A stretch of DNA of 64,000 bases from CAXBNB01 sp040222275 (GCA_040222275.1 JAVKDJ010000010.1:186001-250000), one strand, 5' to 3'; positions 45,057 through 54,651 are shown, counted from the stretch's first letter. Notes: generated from the letters alone by a model not told the origin. Translations and numbers: made by a program.

Positions 45057-46334
45057 ATGAATAGAAGGGCATTTCGGTTGGTTATAGTCCTGGCTGCCAT
45101 ATCAATAGTTGGTGTGCTGATAGTCCAGCTGTTTTGGGTAGGAAAGGCCTTTGACCTCAGGGACAAACAGTTTTCGCACAATGTGAATACTGCACTGCTC
45201 AATTCGGTGACCAGGTTATGCGAGCTCAACGGCAATGAAATTTCCCCCGACCCAATCGAGCAATTATCAACCAATTATTTTATTGTCAACCTCAACAACA
45301 AGATTTCCCCGGGCATCCTTGAATCAGTATTAAGAAGCGAGTTTACTAAAAGAGAGATTACGAATGATTTTGAATACGGTATTTTTGATTGTGCCAGTGA
45401 AGTGATGGTGTATGGCAACTACATCAGTTTTGAAAACAAAGAAGTGGTGCAGCCAAAAGTGAAATTTCCCGAACTGAACAAAGATGCCTATTATTTTGGC
45501 GTTTATTTTCCTACCAAATCAGCCGATATGGCTGGCCAGATGTGGATTTGGATTTTTTCATCCGGCATTTTGGTTATTGTAGTGGTATTTTTCAGCTACA
45601 CACTTTTTGTCATACTCAGGCAAAAGCAGCTTTCGGAGATACAGACCGATTTTATCAACAACATGACGCACGAATTCAAAACACCCATTTCCACCATTTC
45701 TATTTCCTCAGAAGTGCTCAAAAAACCCAATATTGACCAGAACCCTGAGCGAATTCTGAACTATGCCAACATCATTCAGATAGAAGCGTCAAGACTGCAA
45801 AAACAGGTGGACCGTGTATTGCAAATAGCCACGCTTGACGATGCGGACATACAGCTTTCAAAAGAAAACGTGGACGTTAACCAATTGATAGCGGCTGTTT
45901 GCGAGAATGTAGAGCTGACCATGAATGATCATGGAGGCCGGATTGTTTTTGACCATAAAACGGATCTTTCCGAGGTAAAACTTGATAAACTTCATTTTAC
46001 CAATGTGATCCACAACCTGGTGGAAAACGCTGTTAAATATGGCAACAATGAAGACTTGTTGGTGACTGTTATAACAAAAAGTACTCCCGACGGGTTAGAG
46101 ATTAGCATTAGCGACAATGGTATAGGAATGACAAGTGATCAGGTAAAGCTAATTTTCAAGAAGTTTTACAGAGTGCCCACAGGCAATGTGCACAATGTGA
46201 AGGGGTTTGGTTTGGGGCTATACTATGTGAAACTGATAGTCGGGGCGCACCACGGCAAAATTGAGGTGGAAAGCACCCCACACAAAGGAACTGTATTTAC
46301 AATTACTCTACCAACCAATGAGCAGGGAGCCTAA
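45057..46334 (+). CDS. Sensor histidine kinase
   Basis: The 425-residue protein has a first transmembrane helix (6-29), a periplasmic sensor domain (about 30-160) with no recognised fold, a second helix (163-187), a HisKA dimerisation helix with phospho-acceptor His205 in MTHEFKTPISTIS, and an HATPase domain (N box ENAVKYGN, G1 SDNGIGM, G2 GFGLGLYYVK). It phosphorylates the response regulator whose gene overlaps its 3' end by 17 nt. The signal is unknown. Confidence 0.93.
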   Translation: MNRRAFRLVIVLAAISIVGVLIVQLFWVGKAFDLRDKQFSHNVNTALLNSVTRLCELNGNEISPDPIEQLSTNYFIVNLNNKISPGILESVLRSEFTKREITNDFEYGIFDCASEVMVYGNYISFENKEVVQPKVKFPELNKDAYYFGVYFPTKSADMAGQMWIWIFSSGILVIVVVFFSYTLFVILRQKQLSEIQTDFINNMTHEFKTPISTISISSEVLKKPNIDQNPERILNYANIIQIEASRLQKQVDRVLQIATLDDADIQLSKENVDVNQLIAAVCENVELTMNDHGGRIVFDHKTDLSEVKLDKLHFTNVIHNLVENAVKYGNNEDLLVTVITKSTPDGLEISISDNGIGMTSDQVKLIFKKFYRVPTGNVHNVKGFGLGLYYVKLIVGAHHGKIEVESTPHKGTVFTITLPTNEQGA

Positions 46335-47010
46335 GAAGATATTGCTTGTGGAAGACGACCCAACCCTGGGTTTCGTCATCAAAGACAATTTGGAAATGAA
46401 CAACTACGACGTGGACTTGTGCGAAGATGGTGAACAGGCATTGAAAGCATTCGAAAACGACCGGTTTGAGCTGTGTATTTTGGACATCATGCTACCTAAG
46501 CTTGATGGTTTTGGGCTGGCCAAAAAAATCAGGAAATACAACAAAGAAATACCCATCATTTTTTTGTCCGCAAAATCCCTGAACGAAGACAAAATCACAG
46601 GTTTTAAGATCGGGGCTGATGACTACATCACCAAGCCTTTTTCAATGGAAGAACTCATCTGCCGCATGGAAGTGTTTTTGAAGAGGGCTTCCCCGGTTTC
46701 GGATACACCTAAGGTATGGGAAATAGGAGAGTACATTTTTGATAGTGCCGGCATAGCTTTAAGGCATGGAGACCGTTCTTTTCAGCTCACCCGTAGGGAA
46801 TCCGAGCTTCTACGGTTTTTATGCGAAAACAGGGAAACGGTAACCAAGCGCGAGGACATCCTGTTGAAGGTGTGGGGAGATGATGATTACTTCAAAGGAA
46901 GGAGCCTCGATGTGTTTATATCCAAATTGAGGAAATACCTCTCCGAAGACAAAAACGTGGACATCATAAATTTTCATGGGGTGGGATTTAAACTTGAGGT
47001 AAAAAACTAG
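46318..47010 (+). CDS. OmpR/PhoB-family response regulator
   Basis: The frame is open from 46261, but the ATG at 46318 (MSREPKKILLVEDD) gives the usual receiver start and 230 residues, overlapping the kinase by 17 nt. The receiver has acidic D13/D14, phospho-acceptor D56 (in CILDIMLPKLDG), Thr/Ser in LSAKS and K in the conserved KPF. The C-terminal winged helix (about 130-228, LTRRESELLRFLCENRETVT) binds DNA. It is the partner of the preceding kinase. Confidence 0.94.
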   Translation: MSREPKKILLVEDDPTLGFVIKDNLEMNNYDVDLCEDGEQALKAFENDRFELCILDIMLPKLDGFGLAKKIRKYNKEIPIIFLSAKSLNEDKITGFKIGADDYITKPFSMEELICRMEVFLKRASPVSDTPKVWEIGEYIFDSAGIALRHGDRSFQLTRRESELLRFLCENRETVTKREDILLKVWGDDDYFKGRSLDVFISKLRKYLSEDKNVDIINFHGVGFKLEVKN

Positions 47011-47106
47011 ATACTACCATCCAGCAATACAACATTGTGTTGTGAAAACTTTGCGACATCCATGTTTTTGGTATATTCGTATTTTTTACGGATAAAAATA
47101 TACCAA

Positions 47107-48975
47107 ATGAACAAGCCACTATTTGTTTTAGCACTATTGCTCTTAGCTATCGGATGTAAAGAAAAGAAAGGGGAGCCACTGGCACCACCCAATTTTGTCT
47201 GGCTCATATCTGAAGACAACTCAAAGCATTACCTGAAATTATTTGACGAAAATGGGATAGCTACACCCAATATCGAAAAACTGGCTGAAAACGGGTTGGT
47301 GTATTCCAGGGTCTTTTCCAATGCCCCGGTGTGCAGTGCTGCCAGGACCACCCTCATTACGAGCTGCTTTGGCCCAAGAATCGGCACCCAGTACCACCGA
47401 AAATCTGCTGTGGTGCCAATGCCCCAAGGTGTTCAAATGTTTCCGGCCTATTTGCGTGAAGCAGGGTACTACACTGCCAACAACAGCAAGACTGATTACA
47501 ATGCGGAAAAAGGCGAAGGGGTTTGGGATGAGTCATCAAAAAAAGGACATTGGAGAAACAGAAAAGAAGGGCAACCATTTTTTTACAAGGAAACCTATGG
47601 TGATTCGCACGAAAGCAGGCTGCATTTTGACAAAGAGCTGATGGATAGCTACACACCCACCATTCATCCGGATTCCGTTTTTGTAAACCCAAACCATCCG
47701 GATACGGAAATTTTCAGGTTTACAAATGCTTACTATCGCGACAAAATGCTGAAAAACGATGAGTTTGTAGGAGGTGTCGTCAAACAACTTGAAGAAGACG
47801 GCCTGTTGGAAAACACCTTTATCTTCTATTTTGGCGACCATGGCGGGGTATTGCCTGGTAGCAAGGGATACGTTTATGAAACCGGATTGCATGTGCCTCT
47901 CGTTGTGAGGGTGCCAGAGAATTACAAACACCTCGTTGGCAAGGACAAGGGTTCCGTTGTGGAAGACTTTGTAAGTTTCATAGATTTTGGCCCTACCCTT
48001 TTGGCTTTGGCCGGACTAGAGCCACCTCAAGGAATAGATGGAAAACCCTTTCTGGGAAAAAATATTGACCAGAATGCTGAAGATGGAAACGATGTGACAT
48101 TTGGCTATGCCGACAGGTTTGATGAAAAATACGATCTGGTAAGATCGGCCAGAAAAGGCAAGTACAAGTACATTCGCAATTATCAACCCTTCAACCCCGA
48201 TGGCCTGTTCAATTTTTACCGGTACAAATCAATAGCTTACCGGGAATGGAGGCAACTCTATCGGAATGGGGGACTCAATGAAACCCAAAAACAATTTTTT
48301 GAAACTAGGCCAGCTGAACAGCTCTTTGATTTGGAGGCTGATCCCTATGAAACCAACAACCTGGCCATGAACCCTGACTATCAGGAAAAGGTGATGGAAC
48401 TAAGGGGGATCTTGACCGACTGGGTGAAAGGAATGCCGGATTTGAGTTTTTATCCCGAACCCGAGCTGGCCAAAGCAGCCTTTCAAAACCCTGTTGGGTT
48501 TGGGCAAAAAAAGAAAGCCGATATAGCAGACTTGGTAGATATATCCAATTTGAGCCTACTGCCATTTGGTGAGGCACTGGATGAAATAGAAAAAGCCCTA
48601 AAATCTGGCAATCCCTGGAAAAAATATTGGGGTCTTGTAGTGTGTAGCAGTTTTGGCCGCCAAGCAAATATATTCTATGATGAAGCGAAACGGCTGACCA
48701 AGGACCCAAATCCCTTGGTGCGTATGCGGGCAGCTGAATTTTTGGCTTTGACAGCCCAGCAAAACCCCAAGAAGGTGATCAACGAGGTACTTTCATCTTC
48801 AAAAGAAGGAATGGAAGTACTGCTCGTACTAAACACAGTGGTGATGCTCATGGACAGTCCATCCCAATACAAATTTGACCTCAATAAAGAAATGCTGTCA
48901 GAGCAGGCAGCTCAGAATGACTGGGTGAAAATAAGGATGGAATACATCGAAGAAAGGCAGGCAGAAGCGATTTGA
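47107..48975 (+). CDS. Sulfatase lipoprotein
   Basis: The frame is open from 47035, but the ATG at 47107 starts a lipoprotein signal (LLLLAIGC, Cys17) and gives 622 residues. The arylsulfatase core has SEDNSK, PVCSAART with Cys76 as the formylglycine precursor (CxAxR variant of CxPxR), and GDHGGVLPGSKGYVYE. Substrates of this family are sulfate esters, often in marine polysaccharides. The C-terminal 130 residues are an extra helical region. Neighbouring genes for sugar-acid metabolism suggest a carbohydrate role. Activation needs an FGly-generating enzyme encoded elsewhere. Confidence 0.9.
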   Translation: MNKPLFVLALLLLAIGCKEKKGEPLAPPNFVWLISEDNSKHYLKLFDENGIATPNIEKLAENGLVYSRVFSNAPVCSAARTTLITSCFGPRIGTQYHRKSAVVPMPQGVQMFPAYLREAGYYTANNSKTDYNAEKGEGVWDESSKKGHWRNRKEGQPFFYKETYGDSHESRLHFDKELMDSYTPTIHPDSVFVNPNHPDTEIFRFTNAYYRDKMLKNDEFVGGVVKQLEEDGLLENTFIFYFGDHGGVLPGSKGYVYETGLHVPLVVRVPENYKHLVGKDKGSVVEDFVSFIDFGPTLLALAGLEPPQGIDGKPFLGKNIDQNAEDGNDVTFGYADRFDEKYDLVRSARKGKYKYIRNYQPFNPDGLFNFYRYKSIAYREWRQLYRNGGLNETQKQFFETRPAEQLFDLEADPYETNNLAMNPDYQEKVMELRGILTDWVKGMPDLSFYPEPELAKAAFQNPVGFGQKKKADIADLVDISNLSLLPFGEALDEIEKALKSGNPWKKYWGLVVCSSFGRQANIFYDEAKRLTKDPNPLVRMRAAEFLALTAQQNPKKVINEVLSSSKEGMEVLLVLNTVVMLMDSPSQYKFDLNKEMLSEQAAQNDWVKIRMEYIEERQAEAI

Positions 48976-48992
48976 AAACTCGCTGGCAGTAT

Positions 48993-49027
48993 CAGCTTTA
49001 CTAAACTTTTGAAGTTTAGTAAAGCTG
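48993..49027. terminator. Perfect 16-bp palindrome after the sulfatase gene
   Basis: CAGCTTTACTAAACTT (48993-49008) pairs perfectly with 49012-49027 over a 3-nt loop. It lies 17 nt after the sulfatase stop. There is no U-run, so it may be a bidirectional or factor-dependent terminator, or a dispersed REP-like palindrome. Confidence 0.55.
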
Positions 49028-49140
49028 GGGTCGCTGCTCAGAATATGAGATGAAATGCTCGTATTGCCAGTTTAATTTGTATTTTATTGCACATCAATAA
49101 GCCTAGGAATCGTTATCTTTATCAGATAATTAGGGAAAGT

Positions 49141-49362
49141 ATGGATATACAAGCGACCAAAATTGATCTTATACATTGGTTAACTGAACTTGACGATCAA
49201 AATATTCTGGCAAGAATAAAGCTGTTCAAGGATAGACAGGAAGAAGAATTGAGTGAAGCTCATAAGAAGTTGCTGGACGATCGACTATTTGATTTTGAGA
49301 ATAATCCGGATAAGGTACTTGACTGGGAAAGTGTTATGATTGAAATTGAAAAAGATTTGTGA
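49141..49362 (+). CDS. Antitoxin, paralogue of the 37185 antitoxin
   Basis: The frame is open from 49087, but ATG 49141 gives a 73-residue protein starting MDIQATKIDLIHWL, nearly matching the antitoxin at 37185. It is acidic and helical, with a C-terminal IEIEKDL. Its stop overlaps the start of a RelE-type toxin remnant. TATCTTTA about 22 nt upstream may be the -7 box. The paired toxin is frameshifted, so the locus may be a decaying duplicate. Confidence 0.75.
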   Translation: MDIQATKIDLIHWLTELDDQNILARIKLFKDRQEEELSEAHKKLLDDRLFDFENNPDKVLDWESVMIEIEKDL

Positions 49363-49663
49363 GTTATAAGGTTAAAATACTACGGAGGCACATCGGGATA
49401 TTAGGGAAAGCATAAAATGGTACAACAAACAAAAGGATGACTTAGGAAAGCGATTCTATATTGCTGTTAAGTCAAGAATAGCGTCTATCAAAGAAAACCC
49501 CGGTCACTACCAAATTCGCTACAGACAGGTACATGGTGCACCAATCAAAAAATTTCCTTTTTCTCTTTACTATAAAATAGACAAACCTAAAAGCACAATA
49601 ATAATTTTTGCAGTGATCCATTCCAGCCGCAACCCTGAAATTTGGAAGAGGCGTCAGTCCTAG
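49359..49663 (+). pseudogene. RelE/ParE-family toxin, frameshifted
   Basis: The frame starts GTG at 49359 (VSYKVKILR), overlapping the antitoxin stop. After CGG at 49383-49385 one base is missing. The neighbouring frame continues EAHRDIRESIKWYNKQKDDL, GKRFYIAVKSRIASIKENPG, HYQIRYRQVHGAPIKKFPFS, FAVIHSSRNPEIWKRRQ to a TAG at 49663. This is a complete RelE-like toxin if the frame is restored. The length (305 nt) is one base short of a multiple of three. As written, translation would stop soon after codon 18. Confidence 0.75.
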
Positions 49664-49708
49664 ATGCCTTTCGTCATTTGAAAGAATACTATCAACGGAA
49701 GAAAAGCC

Positions 49709-51118
49709 TTACCTCCTTATCCTTTGGAACATCTCCACGTAATGCTTTGATGGCATAAAGATGCCGGCGCTTTTATTGTAAAATTCCGAACCAACAGGGT
49801 AAATGCCATCCTTGGTGCGTGTCCATTCGGCTCCATTCATGGGGTGATAGCCCATCATAGTGTCCCAGTTTTTATAGTACTGGTGCCCGTTGGTTTCCTG
49901 TAGCCCGATATCCATTTCTGGGAAAGGCTGTAGCCTTGCTGCTACAGATTTATTCCAGTCCACCAGAATGGGGTTCACCGTCAGGTCGGCACAAAAGCAG
50001 GGTACATTTTTTTCATAGGCCAGTTGGGTAATCTTCATGGTCATACTCAGGGTTTTGGCAATAGCTTTTACCGCGATGGCCCCATACCCCTGTTCTATAC
50101 GCCTGGCTGCATCTTCAGCGGTGTGGGCACTTTCGTCGGCTGCCACACGCACACCCAGGTCATCTACCATCGACTCATTGAACTCGTCGAACGGTTCTTC
50201 CAGCACCGCTATCTGGTCCAGGGCCTTGATCTTGTCAGCATGGTCGAGGAAGCGCTTCAGCGTGTCTTTGTGCTCATACCTGCCGTTGGCATCAAAGTAA
50301 TAGGGTATTTTGCCACTTTTGGTATAGGGTGTTTCATAATGTCCAATGGCTTTATGCAAATCAGTCAGAAATTGAATGTCTTTTTTTATCATTTCCTTCT
50401 GGCTGCCAGAAGAGCCCGTTTTCAGTTTCATGATAAAATACCCCTGATCGGCTGCTGCCTTTATTTCCGATACTGGCGTGCCCACACTAAAGGAAGGTAT
50501 ACTGGCTACCTTGCTATGACGATGCGAAAGTCCTGGCCTATAGGCTTCAGGCACCATATCATCAAAGTTTTTGAATTTGTTGTGGTGGAAATAGAGTTTC
50601 CAAAGGGCATTGTCCACACAAACCAATGAATTCAAGGCAAAAGTCTTTCTTAGGTTGGGGTTTCCGGAAATCTTCTTGCCATAGGCCCAAACCTCTGGCA
50701 GCAATTCGTCCAGCACTTCGATCGGATTGGTAAATGTTGTGCCATTCAGCATTTGAATCGCCCTTTCGCTCATGGCGTACATTATGGCGTTTCCACCGTT
50801 TTCGGAGTGGTCAAAAAACACTTTGGAATCCGACCACAGTACACCTTGGGTGCCGAGTCCTATGCCTGTGAGCCCGGTATCCGTTTGCAGGTAGCAGACA
50901 GTTTGCCAGGTTTCAGAGATGCCACTTCCTTTAAACCTGTATGGTTTTATCAAAGGCTCCCTTTCAAAGTTGGAATCTACCTTTACAATTTTGATTTTTG
51001 AAGTGCCCTCTTTGGCAAAGAGCCGATTGGAAGGTACAGAACCCATGGCAGACAGGCCTATTGCCATCTTGGTACTGGTGCTAACAAATTTTCTGCGTGA
51101 CATATTTCCTTGTTCCAT
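49709..51118 (-). CDS. Tat-exported enolase-superfamily enzyme (MR/MLE-like)
   Basis: The 469-residue protein has a twin-arginine signal (SRRKFVSTSTKMAIGLSAMG) and an enolase-superfamily barrel: SGISETWQTVCYLQTDTGLT at the capping domain, FDANGRYEHKDTLKRFLD (first metal Asp), LEEPFDEFN, RVAADESAH, and the late AIAVKAIAK. These enzymes abstract the alpha proton of a carboxylate, often dehydrating sugar acids. It probably acts in the periplasm. It is 19 nt downstream of the cytochrome/propeller lipoprotein gene and on the same strand, suggesting one pathway. The acid substrate is unknown. Confidence 0.85.
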   Translation of the reverse strand: MEQGNMSRRKFVSTSTKMAIGLSAMGSVPSNRLFAKEGTSKIKIVKVDSNFEREPLIKPYRFKGSGISETWQTVCYLQTDTGLTGIGLGTQGVLWSDSKVFFDHSENGGNAIMYAMSERAIQMLNGTTFTNPIEVLDELLPEVWAYGKKISGNPNLRKTFALNSLVCVDNALWKLYFHHNKFKNFDDMVPEAYRPGLSHRHSKVASIPSFSVGTPVSEIKAAADQGYFIMKLKTGSSGSQKEMIKKDIQFLTDLHKAIGHYETPYTKSGKIPYYFDANGRYEHKDTLKRFLDHADKIKALDQIAVLEEPFDEFNESMVDDLGVRVAADESAHTAEDAARRIEQGYGAIAVKAIAKTLSMTMKITQLAYEKNVPCFCADLTVNPILVDWNKSVAARLQPFPEMDIGLQETNGHQYYKNWDTMMGYHPMNGAEWTRTKDGIYPVGSEFYNKSAGIFMPSKHYVEMFQRIRR

Positions 51119-51137
51119 TGGTAAATTTAGTTGAAGT

Positions 51138-53471
51138 TTAGGGAATGTTGTTTAAAGTGTACCAGGCTTCAGACGACCAAAGGGCCTGTCCGGTGCTGCT
51201 TTTCATTTCCTGGTTTAGATCAAATTTGATGACATGCTCCTTTTTTAGGTTCGGGATGTCCAAAAAAACTGTTTTTCGGTCAGCGGATACTTTGACCTCA
51301 GCAATGCTTAAGTTTTCCAGATCCATTTTGGGGCCACCATAGGCCGGCGTAGGCAAGTACCACCATTGCTGGATTTGATAATCCGAAGGGAAATTGCCAT
51401 TGCCCTTCGCAAGAGGCTCGGTAAACTCGATCTCAAAACCATTCGGTTCGACCCTTATGGCCAATATTTCGAAGGTGGTTTTGCCATTGTATTTCATCTG
51501 CTGCAAGCCGCTTTTCTTACCCTGCCAGCCCCAGCCACCAGCCATGCCCACCCCTCCTACATAAATGGCCCCACCTGGGCCTCTACGTATTCGGTTGATG
51601 CCGGCTTCCAGCCCTTGGGTAAATCGGAAAACAACACCCTGATAAGTTCCATTTATTTTTTCAAGAAATGCCCTTTTTATGCCCCCATGGCTCACATCGC
51701 CAAACATCATTTGCCCTGCGTAAGGGCCATCTTTCATGAGTGAGGGTTCAGAAGGTGAATTGGCTATTTCATCTTCTGGCAGCCAGACGGTGGGTGGTAC
51801 CATTTTGATGTCGGACAGGGAATCTGGTAGCCCCCATCGCATGCCATGGAAATCCCCCTGGCGTACGTGGATTAGTTTATTGGCGGGTAGCCACTGGCCC
51901 TGGTTGTCCGTGATAAACAATTGATCGTCCATCCCTATGCCAATCCCGTTGGGTTCCCTAAGGCCGTGGTTCACATATTCAAAGCTGCCATCCAGAGCTA
52001 TTTTGATGGTTTTGCCCCGGTCTGCATGGGGCTTTTCATTGGTCATCAGTCGCAAGGGCAGAGAAAGGTTGGCATAGAAATGGCCATCTTTATGAACCAG
52101 CCCAAAGGCAAATTCATGAAAATCTGCAGAGACCCCAAATCCATTGCAAAATGATTTGTATTCATCAATGACCTCATCTCCATTGTGATCTATCAGTTGG
52201 GTGAGTTCCTGTTTTTGCAAGACGAAAATATCCCCATTCACCACTTCTACGCCTAATGGTTCTGCAAGCCCTTGTGCGATGAGTTTTGTTGTTATTGTAT
52301 TGATATCGCCATCTTGAAGACCATCCAGAATGTAAACTGAACCATGAGGCGTCCATGTGGCCATTACCAACCTGCCGTCTGGCATAAAGGCCAATCCACC
52401 TATTTTGAACTCTATATTGGGTGACTTGATGGTGGAAACGTCAAAGCTGGGGTGTACACCCTCCAATGGAGCGCCATGGCCGGGCTTTGGTTTGGTCTCT
52501 GGTTCCGCTGGTGTAGATGCCTTAGCCGGTTTAGGTTTGGCCTTCTTTTTACCCTTGGTTTTATTGGATAATGAGAGAATGTAGCTGACCATTGTTTTGA
52601 CATCCTCCATCCCCAGATCAGGGTGGGGGTTCATGGCGGCTTGCCCCCAAACCCCGGATCCTCCGTTTTTTACACGTTGCGCAAGTTCGGTCACTACCTC
52701 TTCGTCATTGCTGTATTTTTCGGCTATTTGCTGAAAGCCGGGCCCCACCATCTTCTCCTTCCAGTCGTGGCAGGTGAAACAATCTGATTTTTCAATCCAA
52801 TACCTGCCCCTGTCATTGGATTTTACTAGATTGTCTGTCTGGGTTTGTTCCGGGATAGGCTCGTAAAAGTTTTTAAAAACCGTTTCTGTATTTCTTTTTA
52901 GCTCCAGGGTTTCGGTTAGTGTGGATAGAAATACAGCCACGTCTTTGCCCATTCCACGAGTAGTGAATTGCCTCTCGATACCTGGCATACCCTGGTTGTT
53001 TCTGACGAATTCCGGGCGCTCGACAATCTCAATGGTGTCGGTTTCGGTAGTAAGCTGATAGTTGAGGTAAATTTGCTCATTTTTTAGCCGATACCCTCGG
53101 AATTTAACTTTTGGGCTTTTGCTTTCTCCTGAAATTTGTAATGTCCATATACCAGACAATGACTTTTGGAGGACATAATCTTTCCCCCAACAGCTCGGCT
53201 GCATGGATTTGATTTCATTGTAAACTATTCCGTCCCAATTGACCCCTCCTTTCCATGCACGGTAAAGGCCGCAGTGGTTTAGGTCGTAGGCAAGGTGACA
53301 TTCAGGATCAAGGGCCAATGTCAGCATCCTTGGCCTGTAGTCCAGTACCGATCTGAATACCCATGGTTCGGTAGGCCTTTTTACTTCCTGCTGCGGGGTA
53401 GTACAACCTATGACCAAAAACAGTCCGATTAATAAAAAATAATCTTTTAATATTGAATATTGTCTGAGCAT
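51138..53471 (-). CDS. Cytochrome c/beta-propeller lipoprotein (DUF6797-like)
   Basis: The frame is open from 53585, but ATG 53471 (MLRQYSILKD) starts a lipoprotein signal ending LFLVIGC (Cys23), giving 777 residues. An N-terminal beta domain (30-200) precedes a cytochrome c domain with heme-binding CFTCH (231-235) and likely Met280 ligand (QAAMNPHPD). A Lys/Pro/Ala linker follows, then a six-bladed PQQ/NHL-like propeller (about 350-700). The layout suggests an electron-accepting periplasmic dehydrogenase or sugar oxidoreductase. Such multi-domain proteins are common in marine Planctomycetes and Bacteroidota, without known substrate. Confidence 0.75.
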   Translation of the reverse strand: MLRQYSILKDYFLLIGLFLVIGCTTPQQEVKRPTEPWVFRSVLDYRPRMLTLALDPECHLAYDLNHCGLYRAWKGGVNWDGIVYNEIKSMQPSCWGKDYVLQKSLSGIWTLQISGESKSPKVKFRGYRLKNEQIYLNYQLTTETDTIEIVERPEFVRNNQGMPGIERQFTTRGMGKDVAVFLSTLTETLELKRNTETVFKNFYEPIPEQTQTDNLVKSNDRGRYWIEKSDCFTCHDWKEKMVGPGFQQIAEKYSNDEEVVTELAQRVKNGGSGVWGQAAMNPHPDLGMEDVKTMVSYILSLSNKTKGKKKAKPKPAKASTPAEPETKPKPGHGAPLEGVHPSFDVSTIKSPNIEFKIGGLAFMPDGRLVMATWTPHGSVYILDGLQDGDINTITTKLIAQGLAEPLGVEVVNGDIFVLQKQELTQLIDHNGDEVIDEYKSFCNGFGVSADFHEFAFGLVHKDGHFYANLSLPLRLMTNEKPHADRGKTIKIALDGSFEYVNHGLREPNGIGIGMDDQLFITDNQGQWLPANKLIHVRQGDFHGMRWGLPDSLSDIKMVPPTVWLPEDEIANSPSEPSLMKDGPYAGQMMFGDVSHGGIKRAFLEKINGTYQGVVFRFTQGLEAGINRIRRGPGGAIYVGGVGMAGGWGWQGKKSGLQQMKYNGKTTFEILAIRVEPNGFEIEFTEPLAKGNGNFPSDYQIQQWWYLPTPAYGGPKMDLENLSIAEVKVSADRKTVFLDIPNLKKEHVIKFDLNQEMKSSTGQALWSSEAWYTLNNIP

Positions 53472-53685
53472 AATTTTAACCAGAAAGACTTGATCAAAGC
53501 CAGGAATTGTCTGGAAAGTGATTTTTTGATAGGACAAGATAATTGACAAATTGATGAAATGCTTTTCAATACTTAAAATGTACATAAGAATGATATAAAT
53601 GTACTATTTAAGAGCAGGGAGAAGCTGAAAGCCTTTTTTAGGCTATATAATTATAGTCTCTTAAAAGGGAAATTGGTAAAATTGA

Positions 53686-54651
53686 TTACTTATATAAGTG
53701 GATTACGGATGACCCTTGTATGTTTTCAGTACAGGACAGAATGGTCAATTTTCCATCCGGTAGGGCACAAACACCAGATCCCCACCGGAATTTGGTTGTA
53801 TTGTTGCCTGGAAATTTTTTTGTGTAAACTTTCTTCAGTTGATATGCGGATTGATTGTCTGAATGTAATTCATAGAGGTCTATGATATCCTCCTTGGTTT
53901 TAGATGTGGTCATTCCAGCCAGGTAAAGTTGATTGGATTTATCTTTTATAATATTAATGTTTTGATAACTCATCCAATTTTCGTCAGTCCATTGGGATTT
54001 GTCAATGAGTTTTGTGTCCAACGAACATTTTAATTCTGCCTTGTATGGGGTTTTTCCGACAATATTTGCGGAATAAAAATCAAGGTGTTCGCTATCCCAA
54101 TCCCCAACCACAACTAAAAGTACACCATTAGTTTCTACGATCCCCACACTGCCGGCAGTGGCCCTTTTGGGAGCACCAGCTCGCTCAATAGTTATGATCG
54201 GTTCCTTAGGAGGTTTCTCAGGGTCTTCCAGCCTCCAAACCAGCACTTTGGATTTGTCTTTGGTATTATTGTCTTCTATGCCAATGGCCATTAGGTTTTT
54301 ATGGATTTGAAAGCCCCCGGCATGCTTAAATGGTTTGTCCAGGATTTTGTTGATGGAAATGACGCCATTTTCTTTGCCAGCCTTAATAATAGAATAGTAA
54401 GAATAAGAGCTTGAACTGCCGGATACAACATAATAATCATGACCGTTGGCATGCAAAAATTGAACCCCCTGGAGGTGTCCGCCTTCATTGTTTACCTCAA
54501 ACGAATTTTGGTAGTTCATTTGGGTAGGAATTGGGTTGATTTTCTCAATAGATGGAAGGAAGGCAGGATCGGACTGTGCCATGACTATGGCATGCACAAT
54601 AAGTGAGCTGAAAGCAGCCAATATGAAAGCACTGAATCGTTTGTTTTTCAT
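53686..54651 (-). CDS. Secreted hypothetical protein, possible beta-propeller
   Basis: The 321-residue protein has a signal peptide (1-25, ending HAIVMAQ) and repeated beta strands with Gly/Asp-rich turns: GGHLQGVQFLHANGHDYYVV, GGFQIHKNLMAIGIEDN, VGIVETNGVLLVVVGDWDSE, GSGVCALPDGKLTILSC. This pattern suggests a propeller. I do not recognise a family. It is upstream of the cytochrome/propeller gene with a 214-nt gap, so cotranscription is possible but not clear. Confidence 0.6.
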   Translation of the reverse strand: MKNKRFSAFILAAFSSLIVHAIVMAQSDPAFLPSIEKINPIPTQMNYQNSFEVNNEGGHLQGVQFLHANGHDYYVVSGSSSSYSYYSIIKAGKENGVISINKILDKPFKHAGGFQIHKNLMAIGIEDNNTKDKSKVLVWRLEDPEKPPKEPIITIERAGAPKRATAGSVGIVETNGVLLVVVGDWDSEHLDFYSANIVGKTPYKAELKCSLDTKLIDKSQWTDENWMSYQNINIIKDKSNQLYLAGMTTSKTKEDIIDLYELHSDNQSAYQLKKVYTKKFPGNNTTKFRWGSGVCALPDGKLTILSCTENIQGSSVIHLYK

